Assembly (NCBI GenBank): GCA_902778135.1
Contig: CACYWP010000011.1
Span: 32,306-96,305 of the forward strand
Direction of reading: 5' to 3'
Origin: an uncultured Coriobacteriaceae bacterium
GTDB lineage: Bacteria; Actinomycetota; Coriobacteriia; Coriobacteriales; Atopobiaceae
Length of the DNA stretch: 64,000 nucleotides
Part shown: positions 25,860 to 33,310 of the stretch, piece after piece
How the letters are laid out: the number at the start of each line of letters is the position of its first letter
Numbering within the stretch: position 1 is the stretch's first letter
Program-made: the position numbers and the translations under genes
The notes under the pieces: generated by a model
The model's input: only the letters and a program-made list of their open reading frames with translations
Told to the model about the DNA's origin: nothing
The model's database searches: none

Positions 25860-27737
25860 CTACTCGTCGACGACCTCGTAGTCGGCGTCGACCACGTCAT
25901 CGCCACCAGCCGGGCCACCCTGGGCGGTCTGGTCCTGCTGGTCGGAGTAGACGATCTCGGCCAGCTTGTAGCCAGCCTGCTGCAGCCTCTCGGCAGCGGC
26001 CTTGATGGCCTCGACATCGGTGCCGTCGAGGGCCTTCTTGGCCTCGTCGATGGCGGCCTGGACGTCGCTCTTGGTGTCGGCGGGAACCTTGTCACCCAGC
26101 TCGTTCAGGGTCTGCTCGGTGGAGTAGGCCAGGCTGTCGGTCTGGTTGCGGACCTCGATCTCGTCCTTCTTGGCCTTGTCCTCCTCGGCGTGGGCCTCGG
26201 CGTCCTTGACCATGCGGTCGACTTCGTCATCGGAGAGCGCGGTGCTGCCGGAAATCGTGATCTGCTGCTGCTTGCCGGTGCCCTTGTCCTTGGCCGTGAC
26301 CTTGACGATGCCGTTGGCGTCGATGTCGAACGTGACCTCGATCTGCGGGATGCCGCGGCGGGCGGCCGGGATGCCGGTCAGGTTGAACTTGCCCAGGCTC
26401 TTGTTGTCGCGGGCCATCTCACGCTCGCCCTGCAGGACGTTGATCTCGACGGACGTCTGGTTGTCGGCGGCCGTGGAGTAGATCTCGGTCTTGGAGGTCG
26501 GGATCGTGGTGTTGCGGTCGATCATCTTGGTCATGATGCCGCCCATGGTCTCGACGCCCAGCGACAGCGGGGTGACGTCCAGCAGCAGGATGCCCTCGAC
26601 GTCGCCGGTCAGCACGCCGCCCTGGACGGCTGCGCCGTCGGCCACGACCTCGTCCGGGTTGACGGACATGTTGGGCTGCTTGCCGGTGATGGTCTTGACC
26701 AGCTCCTGGACGGCGGGCATGCGGCTGGAGCCGCCGACGAGGATGACCTCGTCGACCTGCGAGATCTGCAGGCCGGCGTCGCGCAGGGCCTGGGTGACGG
26801 GGCCCTTGCAGCGGTCGAGCAGGTCGCGGGTGATGCGCTCGAACTCGGCGCGGGTCAGCGTGTAGTCCAGGTGCTTGGGGCCGGTGGCGTCCATGGTGAT
26901 GAAGGGCAGGTTGATGGTGGCCTGCTTGGCGCTGGAGAGCTCCTTCTTGGCGTTCTCGGCGGCCTCCTTCAGGCGCTGCAGGGCCATCGGGTCGCTGCGC
27001 AGGTCGATGGCGTTGTCGGCCTTGAACTTGTCGGCCAGCCAGTCGATGACCTTCTGGTCCCAGTCGTCGCCGCCCAGATGGTTGTCGCCGTTGGTGGCCA
27101 GGACCTCGACGACGCCGTCGGCCAGGTCGAGCAGGGAGACGTCAAAGGTGCCGCCGCCCAGGTCGAAGACCAGGACCTTCTGGTCGATGCCCTTCTTGTC
27201 CAGGCCGTAGGCCAGTGCGGCCGCGGTCGGCTCGTTGACGATGCGCTGGACGTTCAGGCCGGCGATCTTGCCGGCATCCTTGGTGGCCTGGCGCTGGGCG
27301 TCGTTGAAGTAGGCCGGGACGGTGATGACGGCGTCGGTGACCGGCTCGCCCAGGTACTTCTCGGCGTCGGCCTTCATCTTGGAGAGGATCATGGCGCTGA
27401 TCTGCTCGGGGGTGAAGTCCTCGCCGTCGATCTCGACGACGGCGCGGCCGCCGGTGCCGCTCTTGACCTTGTACGGGACGGTCTTCAGCTCGGAGCTGAC
27501 CTCGTCGTAGCGGCGACCCATGAAGCGCTTGATGGAGAAGACGGTGTTGGTGGGGTTGGTGACTGCCTGGTTCTTGGCGGCCTTGCCCACGATGCGGTCG
27601 CCGTCGGCGCGGAAGCCGATGACGGAGGGGGTGGTGCGGTCGCCCTCGGCGTTGACGATGATCGTGGGCTCGCCGCCCTCGAGGACCGCCATCGCGGAGT
27701 TGGTCGTGCCCAGGTCGATACCGAGAATCTTGGCCAT
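25860..27737 (-). CDS. dnaK: Molecular chaperone DnaK (Hsp70)
   Basis: A 625-residue Hsp70. The ATPase domain begins [19 protein letters not shown] and contains [30 protein letters not shown] and [11 protein letters not shown]. The substrate-binding domain has [14 protein letters not shown] and [18 protein letters not shown]. The C terminus ends in acidic [10 protein letters not shown], like the DnaK C-terminal tail. As in other actinobacteria it lacks the roughly 24-residue insertion of Gram-negative DnaK. AAAGGA precedes the ATG. It is first in dnaK-grpE-dnaJ-hspR, with an HspR-like operator about 100 bases upstream. Confidence 0.97.
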   Translation of the reverse strand: MAKILGIDLGTTNSAMAVLEGGEPTIIVNAEGDRTTPSVIGFRADGDRIVGKAAKNQAVTNPTNTVFSIKRFMGRRYDEVSSELKTVPYKVKSGTGGRAVVEIDGEDFTPEQISAMILSKMKADAEKYLGEPVTDAVITVPAYFNDAQRQATKDAGKIAGLNVQRIVNEPTAAALAYGLDKKGIDQKVLVFDLGGGTFDVSLLDLADGVVEVLATNGDNHLGGDDWDQKVIDWLADKFKADNAIDLRSDPMALQRLKEAAENAKKELSSAKQATINLPFITMDATGPKHLDYTLTRAEFERITRDLLDRCKGPVTQALRDAGLQISQVDEVILVGGSSRMPAVQELVKTITGKQPNMSVNPDEVVADGAAVQGGVLTGDVEGILLLDVTPLSLGVETMGGIMTKMIDRNTTIPTSKTEIYSTAADNQTSVEINVLQGEREMARDNKSLGKFNLTGIPAARRGIPQIEVTFDIDANGIVKVTAKDKGTGKQQQITISGSTALSDDEVDRMVKDAEAHAEEDKAKKDEIEVRNQTDSLAYSTEQTLNELGDKVPADTKSDVQAAIDEAKKALDGTDVEAIKAAAERLQQAGYKLAEIVYSDQQDQTAQGGPAGGDDVVDADYEVVDE

Positions 27738-27835
27738 TGCTGTTCCTTTCAGAGTGACTCCGGACCCGTAGGTCCCCGAGTTGGTTCCTTGTTTGTCAGG
27801 AGAAGTTGTTCCCCATGCGCTTGAATCCTATACAT

Positions 27836-27860
27836 AATCTAAGTCTCTCTGCATGAGATT
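27836..27860. promoter_or_regulatory. Candidate HspR operator (HAIR-like) of dnaK
   Basis: The best of the three copies: AATCT, 15 bases, AGATT, with extended halves AATCTAAGT and ATGAGATT. It lies 99 bases upstream of the dnaK start in an AT-rich island (about 27820-27890). TTGTTCCC at 27806-27813 follows 22 bases downstream in the direction of dnaK, matching clpB (21 bases). Confidence 0.7.
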
Positions 27861-28009
27861 TTTTTACTCTCCATATATAAGGGATGATTCGGAGCCCGAC
27901 CGGTCGCCGTGTCGCAGCCGGCCGGGCTGATGCCGCCCGCGTCCACATGGCCTCGCGGCGCCCGGAAGCGTCATACTGGAACGACCCAGACCCGACCGAA
28001 GGGACTCCC

Positions 28010-28558
28010 ATGAGACTCCTCATCGCCTCCGACATCCACGGCGCGGCAGCCTGGTGTGCCCGCCTGATGGACGCCATCGACCAGCATCAGCCCGACCGCG
28101 TCATCCTGCTGGGCGACCTGCTCTATCACGGACCCCGCAACGACCTGCCCGCCGACTATGCGCCAAAGCAGGTCATCGAGATGCTCAACGGCATAGCGGG
28201 AAGCGTCGTTGCCGTGCGGGGCAACTGCGAGGCGGAGGTCGACCAGATGGTGCTGGACTTCCCCTGCATGGCCGACTATGCGCTGGTGGCCGACCCGGAG
28301 ACGGGCCACACCCTGTTCCTGACCCATGGGCACGTGTACGGGGCGGGAAGGCACAACAGCATCGACCGGATGCCCGCCTTGCACGCTGGCGATGCGTTGT
28401 TGTACGGGCACACGCACATCAAGGTCAACGAGGAGGGGCCCGACGGCATCTGGCTCTTCAATCCCGGCAGCGTGGGCATCCCCAAGGACGAAAGCCACAG
28501 CTACGGCCTGTATGAGGACGGTCGGTTCTCGCATGTCGTGCTCACGGAGGAGGCCTGA
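28010..28558 (+). CDS. yfcE: YfcE-type metallophosphoesterase
   Basis: A 182-residue calcineurin-like phosphodiesterase. Metal-site motifs are MRLLIASDIHG, ILLGDLLYHGPRND, AVRGNCEAEVDQ, LTHGHVYG and LYGHTHIKVNEE, ending with FNPGSVGIPKD. The whole matches E. coli YfcE in motif order and length. It hydrolyses phosphodiesters in vitro; the natural substrate is unknown. CGAAGGG precedes ATG 28010. It is divergent from dnaK. Confidence 0.9.
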   Translation: MRLLIASDIHGAAAWCARLMDAIDQHQPDRVILLGDLLYHGPRNDLPADYAPKQVIEMLNGIAGSVVAVRGNCEAEVDQMVLDFPCMADYALVADPETGHTLFLTHGHVYGAGRHNSIDRMPALHAGDALLYGHTHIKVNEEGPDGIWLFNPGSVGIPKDESHSYGLYEDGRFSHVVLTEEA

Positions 28559-28608
28559 GGGCTGCCCGGTGACGGCCAACGCCGGCCGTCGCCACGTGCC
28601 GCCTTCCG

Positions 28609-28729
28609 TTGTTTGCGTTTCGTCCGGGGCGACGTCGAGCCCTACGCAGAATAGGCCGTTGTTTGCGTAGATAGAAGCGCAAACAACGCAAGCCGCCCCA
28701 AACAAGCGCGCAAAAGCGCAGACAACAGC
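28609..28729. repeat. Dispersed repeat, copy 1 (TTGTTTGCG family)
   Basis: The gap before the pentapeptide gene holds repeated short words on both strands: TTGTTTGCG at 28609 and 28659, GCGCAAACAACG at 28678, AGCGCAGACAAC at 28715. The whole 121-base stretch aligns with 63511-63631, sharing the order TTGT(T/C)TGCGTTTCG, CTACGCAGA, GACAACGCAAGCC-type and AAGCGCAGACAACAGC. Confidence 0.7.
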
Positions 28730-28778
28730 ACAGAAATCTCGTTGGGACCCGTCCATTGCGCAAACAAAAGGAGTGAGC

Positions 28779-29378
28779 ATGCCGCAGCTGCTGGATGCGA
28801 TCGAGGCAAATGACGGAGACGTGCGCGAGCTCTCCTTCCTCGAGGAGGACCTGTCGCTGCTCTCGGTCGGTCACGTCGAATTCGAGGACTGCACCTTCGA
28901 GGCCTGCAGCTTCTCCGAGACGCAGGCCGCGCGGGCGTCCTTCGAGAGGTGCACCTTCTGGGGCTGCGACTTCTCCAACGCGCGGCTGCCCACAAGCTTC
29001 TGGCGCGACTGCGTCCTGCGCGAGTCGCGGCTGGTCGGATGCGACCTGCACCACAGCTACCTCGTGCGGGACGTCTTCCGTGACTGCGTCTGCTCCTACG
29101 CGAACCTGGCAGAGGGCAAGCTGGAGCAGGTCACCTTCCACGGCTGCGACCTGCACGAGGCGTCGCTCTCCCAGCTGCGGCTGAAGCGGCTCGAGCTGGA
29201 CGGGTGCGACCTGACGCGCGCGGAGCTGTTCCGCACGCGTCTGCAGGGCGTCGACCTGTCGGGCTGCACCATCGCGGGCATACGCGTATCTGACACGTTT
29301 GCCGAGCTGCGAGGGGCCAAGATAGGAATCGAGCAGGCCCCCGAACTGATGGGCCTGCTCGGCGTGAGGATTGTTTAG
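28779..29378 (+). CDS. Pentapeptide-repeat protein
   Basis: A 199-residue protein made mostly of degenerate pentapeptide repeats of the A(D/N)LxX kind (CTFEACSF, CTFWGCDFSNARL, SRLVGCDLHHSYL, ANLAEGKLEQVTFHGCDLHEASL, CDLTRAELFRTRLQGVDLSGCTI). These should fold into a right-handed four-sided beta helix. Cysteine is frequent at repeat positions. Some family members mimic DNA and protect gyrase, but most have no known role. AAAGGAG lies 5 bases before ATG 28779; the upstream GTG is too close to it. Confidence 0.88.
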   Translation: MPQLLDAIEANDGDVRELSFLEEDLSLLSVGHVEFEDCTFEACSFSETQAARASFERCTFWGCDFSNARLPTSFWRDCVLRESRLVGCDLHHSYLVRDVFRDCVCSYANLAEGKLEQVTFHGCDLHEASLSQLRLKRLELDGCDLTRAELFRTRLQGVDLSGCTIAGIRVSDTFAELRGAKIGIEQAPELMGLLGVRIV

Positions 29379-29398
29379 CTGGTGGGACCGAACTCTGC

Positions 29399-29968
29399 CT
29401 ACTCGATGTAGTCGACGTCCATCTGATATCCCATAATCTCGCCCACCGAGGTCACGGGTCCGCAGACTGTCAGCGTCTCCCCCATCGAGGCGTTGGCGAT
29501 TCTGTCCAGAGCTGCATCGTCTGTGATATAGCACATCACACTTGCAAAGGACCATTCGTCACCATTGTTCAGGGTGAAGTAGTCGCCAGAGGCATCAATG
29601 TTGTTCAGGACGCCCGTCAGGCGGATGTACGTACCCTCATAGGTGTTCTTCGCCTTGAGGGGGTTCTCGTCAAGCAGGGAGGTCAGGTCGTCAACCGACA
29701 CGTCAACGTACTCGATCACTTCCTCCTCTTCCTCGGGGGCAGCCTCCTCCTCGGGCTCCTCCTCGGCAGCCTCCTCGGCCTCGTCCTTCTTCTTGTCGTC
29801 CTTCTTCTCCTCGGTGTCCGCGGCGGCCTCGGTCGCCGCCTGCTCCTTGGCAGTGTCGGACTTCTTCGACTCGGACGAGGACCCTCCGCCGAAGACCATC
29901 CCCAGGACGACCAACGCGATGACCACGGCGGCAATGCCCTTAATCAACTTTCCAAACATCTTGAACAT
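29399..29968 (-). CDS. Membrane-anchored acidic protein with OB-fold (tRNA_anti-like) domain
   Basis: A 189-residue protein. MFKMFGKLIKGIAAVVIALVVLGMVFGGG gives one N-terminal membrane anchor (about residues 8-28). A low-complexity Lys/Glu/Ala linker follows (about 30-90). The C-terminal domain (VDDLTSLLDENPLKAKNTYEG...IRLTGVLNNID...VCGPV) resembles the tRNA_anti-like OB-fold domain found in many secreted proteins of unknown role. No lipobox Cys is present. GGGAGG precedes ATG 29968; the longer frame from 30028 lacks one. Confidence 0.75.
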   Translation of the reverse strand: MFKMFGKLIKGIAAVVIALVVLGMVFGGGSSSESKKSDTAKEQAATEAAADTEEKKDDKKKDEAEEAAEEEPEEEAAPEEEEEVIEYVDVSVDDLTSLLDENPLKAKNTYEGTYIRLTGVLNNIDASGDYFTLNNGDEWSFASVMCYITDDAALDRIANASMGETLTVCGPVTSVGEIMGYQMDVDYIE

Positions 29969-30219
29969 GAGGATCCTCCCACGGTTGTCACGACACGGAC
30001 TGCGGTGACACGATGCTAGGAGGAACACGTTCTTGTTACCTCAGCTGTCAGCTCAGTTTTTGCCAACGGTCTGGGGAGGTGCGGCCCCCCCGGCCCGACA
30101 GCGAGCATGGTATCGGCTGGCAGCCCCGCAGCACACAGGGGGCCGGCCGATGGGGCCTCGCCAAAACCACCCGCCGTAGCGGGTGGTCGTGGTGGTGCGC
30201 TTTGGGTGGCGGTGGTGGG

Positions 30220-30639
30220 CTAGCGGGTCGTCGTGCGGCTGGTGAGAGTCGCCTCGTTCAGCCCCCACAGCAGGTCATCGCAGGCGGAGATCTCCATGCC
30301 GCGATTGAGGCAGAAGGCGATGATGACGTCACGGCGGTTGTAGGGACGCAGCGGCGCGGCATCTGCCCGCTCCAGCAGCTCGCCGGCCTCGACCTCGTCC
30401 AGGCGCATGCCGAAGCACAGCTGGATGAGCTTGTCTCGGGAGGGATGGCGCATTCCCGCCATGATCTGGTAGGCGAAGGTCTGGTTGAGGCGCGAGCGGC
30501 GCACGACGAGATTCTTCTTCATGCCGCGCGCGGCAAGCTGGTCGGAGACCCATGCGGAAAACGTCCGCTGGTCGATATCCGACGCAGCCAGCACGTCCTG
30601 CAACGTACCCTTCTGAACCATCTGCCACTGGTCGCCCAT
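30220..30639 (-). CDS. Helix-turn-helix protein, paralogue 1
   Basis: A 139-residue DNA-binding-like protein. The central region LVVRRSRLNQTFAYQIMAGMRHPSRDKLIQL looks like a lambda/XRE-type helix-turn-helix. The C-terminal third (NRRDVIIAFCLNRGMEISACDDLL) is shared with the protein at 32075-32542, so the two are paralogues. The shared pattern is N-x-T-F-x-Y-Q-I...G-x-R...RD...FG-x-R...NRRD...CDD-x-L...EATL. GGAGGG precedes the ATG. A perfect palindrome at 30688-30704 lies about 50 bases upstream and could be its operator. It lies just after the kinase on the same strand. Confidence 0.65.
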   Translation of the reverse strand: MGDQWQMVQKGTLQDVLAASDIDQRTFSAWVSDQLAARGMKKNLVVRRSRLNQTFAYQIMAGMRHPSRDKLIQLCFGMRLDEVEAGELLERADAAPLRPYNRRDVIIAFCLNRGMEISACDDLLWGLNEATLTSRTTTR

Positions 30640-30687
30640 ACAGCCCTCCTTTTATCGTTGATGATGGAGAGTCGGCTCCGTGGATTC

Positions 30688-30704
30688 ATTAGCTTAGAGC
30701 TAAT
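30688..30704. promoter_or_regulatory. Palindrome, candidate operator upstream of HTH paralogue 1
   Basis: ATTAGCT-TAG-AGCTAAT is a perfect 7-bp inverted repeat 49 bases before the HTH start, in an AT-rich stretch (30650-30900) unlike its surroundings. No protein-binding data can be inferred. Confidence 0.45.
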
Positions 30705-30812
30705 TCATGATATGCATATACAATACTTCAAATCTTGTGGGAGAGTCGTTGCCAAGTTGACTAATTGTTGGTTTATATAGCCTTTACCTGTACTTATATA
30801 GGAGAATCACGA

Positions 30813-32072
30813 CTAACCCGATATTGGTTTAGAGGGCAGTATGAAGGCCACAAGAAAGAAAGTAATGAAAACAACCGCACTAATTATGCAAACATTCTTA
30901 AACAGCAGCCTCAGGGGGTGGGGGTTCGTCCGATAGGGGTCCCGAAGCAGCAGGGCACGGTACACCTCGCGCCAGAAGGCCACGATGCCCGCAAGGGCGG
31001 CAAGGGCCATCGCATGTTGGGCAATCCACCACTCCGGCTCCTTTGAAACGAGCTGCAGGAGGCCGACGATTCCCAGCACGAGGGCCCAGAGCCCGCTGGC
31101 AGCCCAGGCGAGGATGGCCGCGATCCGGGCAGACAACGGCGCATCCGTGAAGCTCCGCTCGTCGACGGGCTGCGCCGCACCGCCAGTCGGTCCCGACGCG
31201 TACCCCGCCGTCCCCGCCTCGACGACGGGCGCAGACCGTTGCCCAAGACCGTCACCTTCGTTTGCTGCCGTTTCGTGCGGCGAGGGGCGAACGGGGGCAT
31301 CCCCTACAGGCTCCGTCGACAGCGCACGTAGGGCGGTGCCGAGCTCCTCAGCACTCTGGTACCGGGCGCTGGGCTCGAAGGCCGTCGCCCGCGCCACCAC
31401 CCCCGCCACCCGCGCATCGACGACCGTGGGGTCGGACAGCAGCGCCTCGAAGGACTCGTCGGCGGGCAGCACGCCGGTCAGCATGTACCCCATCAGGCGG
31501 CCCAGCCCGTACACGTCCGAGCGCGCATCGGTCTGCGCGAAGCCAAACTGTTCGGGAGCGGCAAAGCCCCAGGTGCCGAGGTGCGTCGTGTCATGGCTGC
31601 GACCCTCGGTGCGCCGCCGCGCGATGCCCAGGTCCAGGAGGTGCGCGCCGTCCCGAGCCAGGATGACGTTGCCGGGCGTGATGTCGCGATGCACCACGCC
31701 GCGCGCATGCAGCGCCGCAAGGGCGCGGCACAGGTCGATGGCGATGGACACGACGCGGTCGGGGTGCAGCGCCCCCGAGCGCCCGACCACGTCTCGCAGC
31801 GAATCGCCCGGCACGTAGGTGTACACGACCACCAGCTCGTCGGGCATGCGGTACAGCGACTCGATGTGGGGCAGCAGGGGCTCGTCCAGGTCTATGAGCT
31901 GGGCCCATGCGGAGGCGTTGGCGATGGCAGCCGGGATGCGCTTGCGCACCATGGGCCCCTCGCCATCGAGCGTGACCAGCTCGGTGCGACCCGACGGGCC
32001 GTCGGCCAGCACGCGCACCACTTGGTACGCGTCGTCGAGCACCATCGATCGCAGGGTCTGGTCGTCGTCCAC
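30813..32072 (-). CDS. Membrane Ser/Thr protein kinase
   Basis: A 419-residue Hanks-type kinase. Kinase features are VRKRI (ATP-site Lys), the catalytic loop HRDITPGN (about residue 127), LLDLGIA (DLG in place of DFG), GTWGFAAPEQFG and DVYGLGRLMGYMLTG. After a Pro/Gly-rich linker (about 255-310) come three hydrophobic helices at the C terminus. There is no PASTA domain, so it differs from PknB. The glycine-rich loop is weak (LADGPSGR). The start is GTG two bases after the stop of HTH paralogue 2, so they are translated together. The C-terminal coding part overlaps an AT-rich patch. Confidence 0.85.
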   Translation of the reverse strand: MDDDQTLRSMVLDDAYQVVRVLADGPSGRTELVTLDGEGPMVRKRIPAAIANASAWAQLIDLDEPLLPHIESLYRMPDELVVVYTYVPGDSLRDVVGRSGALHPDRVVSIAIDLCRALAALHARGVVHRDITPGNVILARDGAHLLDLGIARRRTEGRSHDTTHLGTWGFAAPEQFGFAQTDARSDVYGLGRLMGYMLTGVLPADESFEALLSDPTVVDARVAGVVARATAFEPSARYQSAEELGTALRALSTEPVGDAPVRPSPHETAANEGDGLGQRSAPVVEAGTAGYASGPTGGAAQPVDERSFTDAPLSARIAAILAWAASGLWALVLGIVGLLQLVSKEPEWWIAQHAMALAALAGIVAFWREVYRALLLRDPYRTNPHPLRLLFKNVCIISAVVFITFFLVAFILPSKPISG

Positions 32073-32074
32073 GG

Positions 32075-32542
32075 CTAGCCTTCCCGGGCCACCAGCGTCG
32101 CCTCGCCCAGGCGGTACAGCTCGTCATCGCACTCCGACAGCGAGTACCCGTGGTCGATGCAGTGGATGACGATGGCGTCGCGGCGGTTCTTGCACCACAG
32201 CTCGGAGACACCCGCGTGACGCAGCAGGCGCTGGGCCTCGCGCAGGGTGCAGCGTGCGCCAAAGGCTATCTTGATGGCGTTGTCCCTGGTCACATTCCGC
32301 GTGCCATTGAATATCTGATAGACGAAGGTCGAGTTGACGGTCGAGCCGCGCACGACGTCGGCGCGCGACAGGCCCTTCTCGTCGATGAGGTCCATCAGGT
32401 AGTCGGCCAGGCTGCGGTCGTCCGTCGGGGCATCGGCCAGGTAGGCGTCAGGGGTCGCGGTGGCCAGCAGCCGCTCCAGCAGCTCCTCGGTGAGGGGTTC
32501 GTTGCCCGCGGGGGCTGCGACAGTCTTGTTGCGTGGCGTCAT
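32075..32542 (-). CDS. Helix-turn-helix protein, paralogue 2
   Basis: A 155-residue protein with an XRE-like helix-turn-helix (GLSRADVVRGSTVNSTFVYQIFNGTRNVTRDNAIKIA) and the same C-terminal block as the protein at 30220-30639 (NRRDAIVIHCIDHGYSLSECDDELYRLGEATL). It lies directly upstream of the Ser/Thr kinase, which suggests that the kinase may phosphorylate it. GGGAGG precedes the ATG. Function unknown; a regulatory role is inferred from the fold and from its coupling to the kinase. Confidence 0.7.
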   Translation of the reverse strand: MTPRNKTVAAPAGNEPLTEELLERLLATATPDAYLADAPTDDRSLADYLMDLIDEKGLSRADVVRGSTVNSTFVYQIFNGTRNVTRDNAIKIAFGARCTLREAQRLLRHAGVSELWCKNRRDAIVIHCIDHGYSLSECDDELYRLGEATLVAREG

Positions 32543-32578
32543 GGTTCCTCCCGACGGGCGCGATGCCCACAGACAGCC

Positions 32579-32609
32579 GAAGGGTGTCCTTCATCATAGG
32601 ACACCCTTC
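32579..32609 (-). terminator. Hairpin after iorB
   Basis: A 12-bp perfect stem (32579-32590 with 32598-32609) lies between the iorB stop and the HTH paralogue 2 start on the minus strand. It lacks a T-run. Confidence 0.5.
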
Positions 32610-32676
32610 GGACAGAAACTATTGAAAGGGCCGTGCGGTACGCAGGCGAGCGGAAGGGGGCTGCCCGGCCGTGGCC

Positions 32677-33309
32677 CTAGGCGGCCGCCTCGCGCCCGCG
32701 GGCGAAGGCCTGCAGGTTGGCCTCGACGGTCTTGGGCGGGACGCGACGGCGGATGGCGTCCTCCCACTCCTCCACCGCGAACGGCAGGGCCGTCGAGAGG
32801 GCGCCAACCAGCACGACGTTGGTGGAGCGGGGGCTGCCCACCGCACGGGCGATGCCGCCCGCGTCGATGATGGTGGCGCCGATGGCCTCCAGGCGGCCGT
32901 CCACGTCGGCCGGCATCTGGAAGGCGCCGATGTTGACCGGGACGGGCGTGATTTGCTCGTCGTTGACGAAGAGGCTGCCGCCCTCGCGCAGGAACTGCTG
33001 GGCGCGCAGGGCCTCGATCGACTCGAACGCGACGACGATGTCAGCACAGCCCGGGTCGGCGATCATGCTCTGGACCTGCGGTCCGACGCGCACGATGGTC
33101 GAGACCGAGCCGCCGCGCTGCGACATGCCGTGAATCTCGGAGACCTTGACGTCCAGGCCCGCGTCGGCGGCGACCATGGCCAGCAGCTGGCCGGCCAGGA
33201 TGGTGCCCTGGCCACCCACGCCCACCAGCAGGATGGTCTTGGTCTCCTCGAGGGTGACGGTCGCGCCACCCGTGGTGACGCCGTAGTTGGTCGAAGTGTC
33301 GTGCGGCAT
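32677..33309 (-). CDS. iorB: Indolepyruvate ferredoxin oxidoreductase, beta subunit
   Basis: A 210-residue gamma-domain-type subunit of 2-oxoacid:ferredoxin oxidoreductases. LLVGVGGQGTILAGQLLA and KVSEIHGMSQRGGSV are the hallmark motifs. With IorA it converts aryl pyruvates from aromatic amino acids to aryl-acetyl-CoA while reducing ferredoxin. ATG 33309 lies one base past the iorA stop; GGAGG in the end of iorA serves as ribosome site. Confidence 0.92.
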   Translation of the reverse strand: MPHDTSTNYGVTTGGATVTLEETKTILLVGVGGQGTILAGQLLAMVAADAGLDVKVSEIHGMSQRGGSVSTIVRVGPQVQSMIADPGCADIVVAFESIEALRAQQFLREGGSLFVNDEQITPVPVNIGAFQMPADVDGRLEAIGATIIDAGGIARAVGSPRSTNVVLVGALSTALPFAVEEWEDAIRRRVPPKTVEANLQAFARGREAAA

Positions 33310-33310
33310 G

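Noticed and set aside
23937..27824. A 1295-codon open frame on the plus strand opposite dnaJ, grpE and dnaK
   Set aside because: It is the antisense shadow of well-identified genes. Its translation is full of low-complexity G/L/V/D sequence, produced by GC-rich codon use on the other strand.
30765..31046. A 93-codon plus-strand frame in the AT-rich patch
   Set aside because: It overlaps the kinase gene antisense and lacks a domain or ribosome site.
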